From positions 682,001-746,000 of the forward strand of contig NZ_AUFJ01000009.1 of the NCBI RefSeq assembly GCF_000426445.1: a stretch of DNA of 64,000 bases. Direction: 5' to 3'. The notes below the pieces were generated by a model. It searched no databases, was not told where the DNA came from, and saw only the letters and a program-made list of their open reading frames with translations. The position numbers and the translations under genes are program-made. Of the stretch, positions 61,966 through 64,000 are shown piece by piece. Each line of letters starts with the position of its first letter. Within the stretch, counting starts at the first letter, position 1. The stretch is from Brevibacterium album DSM 18261. Its GTDB lineage: Bacteria; Actinomycetota; Actinomycetes; Actinomycetales; Brevibacteriaceae.

Positions 61966-63132
61966 GTGTCCACGGTTTCCGGCAGCAGGACCGCGATCGA
62001 CCGCACCCTCAGTCTGCTGACCGCCGCCTCCGCTTCGATGGTGGAGCACTCCTCGGACTCACGTCGGAGAGCGCGTTCGCGGGCGGATGAGGCGGCGCAG
62101 GCTCTCGCCCGCAGGCGGGCGCAGGAGGAGGACGCCTGGCGGCGCGCCGAGGCCGCAGAGCAGGAGGCAGCACGTGCGCATGCCGAGGCCCGGGCGCTCG
62201 CGGCTTCGGTGTCCTATGACCGAGAGGGACGCCGCTATGGCCCGTCCCCCGCTCAGATCGGTGCCGCGGAAAGCCGTGCCCGCGACCTCGACGGGCACGC
62301 AGCCGGCCTCCGAGCCGACGCCCGCGAGCACACGGAAGCCCGGGAGCGCTGTGCGGCCGCACAGCGCCGCATCGACCGCGCGGCCGAGGAGATCGACGCG
62401 GAGTTCTCCCGGTTCTGGGCCTGGCAGACGGCGGACATCGCACGGGCGCGCGGCAAGCTGACCTCCCTCGGCTCGATCATCGACGCCTATCTCCACTCCG
62501 CCAGGAACGCTGCGAGCGCGGCCGGGTTCGGTGCTGTGGGGTCCGGGGGCTTCGGTGCCGCTGGGGCAGGAGGCGGCTCGGGGGCCGGGTCCGCGGGTGC
62601 AGGCGGCGCCTCCTCCAATGGCGGTTCGAGCGCCTCGGAAGGTGCAGACCCAGGTGCCGACAGCAGTGTGGACGGCACCCCTCGGCGGCTGAACGTCGGG
62701 CTGATGTCCGCGGAGGATCTGGCCTCGGGTGGCTGCCCGGCCCCGGCGGACCACACCGGCGAAGCAGACCACGCTGGCAGAGCGGAGAAGCTCACGCCCA
62801 GTGAGGCCGCGATCGTCGAACTCTGGACGCACGGAGGGGAGGCCATGTTCCGCCGGGCGCCCGAGGAGGAGACCTTCATGGAGAGGGACGCACGCGACGG
62901 CCGCAGCGACGAGCACTCGTTCTCCGCGATGTACCGCGGCCTCATCGAAGACCCGATCACGGTGCGTCGCGGGGCAGAAGGGTGCACCGTGGTCCGCCGC
63001 GGCTCCCTCCTTGCGGCACTCATCCGTGCGGGAGCGAAAGAGGTCCCCGTTGCAGTCGAGGACGAGGGGTGCGGCAGCGACACTGGTGCCCGCGCCACGA
63101 CCAGTGCGGCAGAGGAGGACACGCATGGCTGA
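61966..63132 (+). CDS. Coiled-coil protein with Gly-rich linker and unknown C-terminal domain
   Basis: 388 residues, no signal peptide or helix. Residues ~25-170 are a long coiled coil (DSRRRARSRADEAAQALARR, AEAAEQEAARAHAEARALAA), then ~40 residues of Gly/Ala/Ser linker, then a soluble domain (~250-365) with LTPSEAAIVELWTHGG and a C-terminal VVRRGSLLAALIRAGAKEVPVAVED. That last stretch resembles the ParB/sulfiredoxin-type G-x-x-x-x-A-x-x-x-G-x-x-x-VPV pattern, as found in some polymorphic-toxin and effector C-termini. GTG 61966 has AAGGAGCGCAG. Overlaps the next gene by 8 bp. Not recognised beyond this. Confidence 0.75.
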   Translation: MSTVSGSRTAIDRTLSLLTAASASMVEHSSDSRRRARSRADEAAQALARRRAQEEDAWRRAEAAEQEAARAHAEARALAASVSYDREGRRYGPSPAQIGAAESRARDLDGHAAGLRADAREHTEARERCAAAQRRIDRAAEEIDAEFSRFWAWQTADIARARGKLTSLGSIIDAYLHSARNAASAAGFGAVGSGGFGAAGAGGGSGAGSAGAGGASSNGGSSASEGADPGADSSVDGTPRRLNVGLMSAEDLASGGCPAPADHTGEADHAGRAEKLTPSEAAIVELWTHGGEAMFRRAPEEETFMERDARDGRSDEHSFSAMYRGLIEDPITVRRGAEGCTVVRRGSLLAALIRAGAKEVPVAVEDEGCGSDTGARATTSAAEEDTHG

Positions 63133-63310
63133 GCACATCGCACAGTCTCTTCGGACCGGCATGGATGCGGTCCGCCTCGAATGGCGGGACAGTCAGGCCG
63201 CACGCGTCGATGCGGAGCTGGTCAGTCCGCTCGCGCTCCGAATCGCGCGCACGAATCTCCAGGTGGAGCGGCTTCTCGCCGAAATCGAGCAGAACGTCCA
63301 GGACCTCTGA
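63125..63310 (+). CDS. Small helical protein with W-x-D motif
   Basis: 61 residues. RLEWRDSQAARVDAELVSPL carries W-x-D-S-x-x-x-R-V-D, matching the 61651 protein's W-N-D-S-x-x-x-R-I-D. The rest is a single helix (RIARTNLQVERLLAEIEQNV). It overlaps the coiled-coil protein by 8 bp and is 9 bp before the membrane protein. Probably a WXG100-like partner of the 61651 protein or of the ATPase. Confidence 0.7.
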   Translation: MAEHIAQSLRTGMDAVRLEWRDSQAARVDAELVSPLALRIARTNLQVERLLAEIEQNVQDL

Positions 63311-63319
63311 GGAGCATCC

Positions 63320-63571
63320 ATGATCGACCCCATTCCCACATTCGAGATGCCGCAGCGCCTCGAGGCCGCACCGCCCACTCCGGCCCAGACGGAACGGCGC
63401 AAGCGCCTCGTGAAGCGCATCGTGGTCCTGCTCGTACTGGCAGTGATCATCTCCTGCGTCGTCTGGTTCTTCGCGTGGATTTCGAACCAGATCAGCAGCG
63501 CCGCTGCGCTGAGCGCCCTTGTCCATGGTGCTGAGCAATTCGATCTCGCACCGGCCTCCAACTGGCGCTGA
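63320..63571 (+). CDS. Single-pass membrane protein of FtsK cluster
   Basis: 83 residues: a Pro-rich cytoplasmic N-terminus, a basic stretch (ERRKRLVKRI), one helix (VVLLVLAVIISCVVWFFAW) and a short outside tail. It has GAGGAGCATCC before the ATG and is the last gene of the operon. Since the ATPase lacks membrane helices, this may be its membrane anchor or a holin-like piece; neither is shown. Confidence 0.7.
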   Translation: MIDPIPTFEMPQRLEAAPPTPAQTERRKRLVKRIVVLLVLAVIISCVVWFFAWISNQISSAAALSALVHGAEQFDLAPASNWR

Positions 63572-63581
63572 CATCCCACAA

Positions 63582-63643
63582 GACCCCCGAAACGCCGCTG
63601 TCCGGCTCGTCGCATCCGGGTGGGAAGCGGCGTTTCGGGGGTC
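63582..63643. repeat. Hairpin between convergent genes, family 3 copy b
   Basis: 18-bp perfect stem (63582-63599 with 63626-63643) and a 26-nt loop. The right half GGGTGGGAAGCGGCGTTTCG is related to the 29864 repeat, while the left half is shorter. It lies between the end of the FtsK-cluster operon and the convergent gene at 63672, so it may serve both as terminator. Confidence 0.75.
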
Positions 63644-63671
63644 AGTGAGGACGGCACCGGAGCCTCCAGGG

Positions 63672-64000
63672 TCAGGAGGGGGCCTCCTCGCCTCCGTCAT
63701 CGGGCTCACCCTCCTCCCGTGACGCCTCGTCCTCACCGTCCTCCGACTCCTCATCGCTCACATCGCGGGATCCTGCACCCCCACGCTGCCGCAGCGCCTC
63801 CTTGATGAGCGCCTGCACGTCGATCCCGCCGGTGGGGGCCGGGGACAGGTCAAACGCCGCGCCGTCATCACCCTCCTCGGCGGGCGCAGTCTCGGCCAAC
63901 GCGTCCTCCGCCATCTCGCCTGGCGCATCATCACCCGTGAACGGCGCGTCACCGGATTCCCTCGACGATCCTCGATCGCTGTGCTTCCCTGGCGGAGTGT
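63672..64000 (-). CDS. C-terminal fragment of acidic, Ser/Asp/Glu-rich protein (5' end outside window)
   Basis: The reading frame is open from the right edge to the stop at 63672 (109 codons). It encodes a charged, low-complexity tail: acidic SDEESEDGEDEASREEGE near the end, and a short hydrophobic-alternating GGIDVQALIKEALRQRGG. No domain is visible. It converges with the FtsK cluster. Since only the C-terminus is seen, function is unknown. Confidence 0.6.
   Translation of the reverse strand, partial: TPPGKHSDRGSSRESGDAPFTGDDAPGEMAEDALAETAPAEEGDDGAAFDLSPAPTGGIDVQALIKEALRQRGGAGSRDVSDEESEDGEDEASREEGEPDDGGEEAPS

Noticed and set aside
58247..63571. Calling the FtsK cluster a standard ESX type VII secretion locus
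   Set aside because: EccB, EccD, EccE and MycP are missing, small proteins have W-x-D rather than W-x-G, and the ATPase has no membrane helices.

Overview
The window is about 72% G+C, has mostly short intergenic gaps, and carries mycothiol-type DinB, VanZ/RDD, LPXTG and OleBC-fusion genes. It therefore comes from a high-GC actinobacterium, most likely a Micrococcales member (a Brevibacterium-like genus is my guess, not shown). No tRNA, rRNA, insertion sequence, phage gene or CRISPR array was seen. It reads as chromosome rich in acyl-CoA and carboxylic-acid catabolism.

Layout. (1) 1-6066: a leftward operon of alpha/beta hydrolase, Baeyer-Villiger monooxygenase and a tripartite tricarboxylate (TctCBA) importer, divergent from a short-chain dehydrogenase; together a plausible alcohol>ketone>ester>acid route. 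(2) 6132-20396: SRPBCC protein, SDR, PH-like membrane protein, MFS permease, a CoA-transferase group (CaiB-like plus two-subunit GctAB-like) with a divergent LysR regulator, a VanZ-RDD membrane protein, then thiolase, a second CaiB-like protein and electron-transfer flavoprotein etfBA. (3) 20587-29743: FGGY kinase, a repeat-rich LPXTG surface protein, a LuxR-type ATPase regulator, a YtxH-like protein and cardiolipin synthase. (4) 29944-38636: SDR, acyl-CoA dehydrogenase, MaoC hydratase, NUDIX, metallo-beta-lactamase-fold protein, HpPgdA-like deacetylase, enoyl-CoA hydratase, TauE/SafE permease, dienelactone-hydrolase-like protein. (5) 38855-44199: oleA-oleBC-oleD, the long-chain olefin pathway. 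(6) 44360-58086: orphan DctP lipoprotein, acyl-CoA ligase, propionyl-CoA synthetase, heme oxygenase, peptidoglycan-lyase-like protein, ArsR sensor, aminotransferase, GCS2-family ligase, M20 peptidase, DinB, enolase-superfamily enzyme. (7) 58247-63571: a compact five-gene operon built around a three-lobed FtsK/SpoIIIE-type ATPase with WXG100-like small proteins. It is the best candidate in this window for an undescribed system.

Two themes cut across the regions. Five copies of a 16-bp TetR-type palindrome (consensus YTNAACGANYGNTYAG) lie upstream of acyl-CoA genes scattered over 40 kb and suggest one regulon whose regulator is outside the window. A dozen long, near-perfect intergenic inverted repeats (56-66 bp) occur, several of which fall into sequence families with compensated arm changes. 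They look like a dispersed hairpin element rather than independent terminators.
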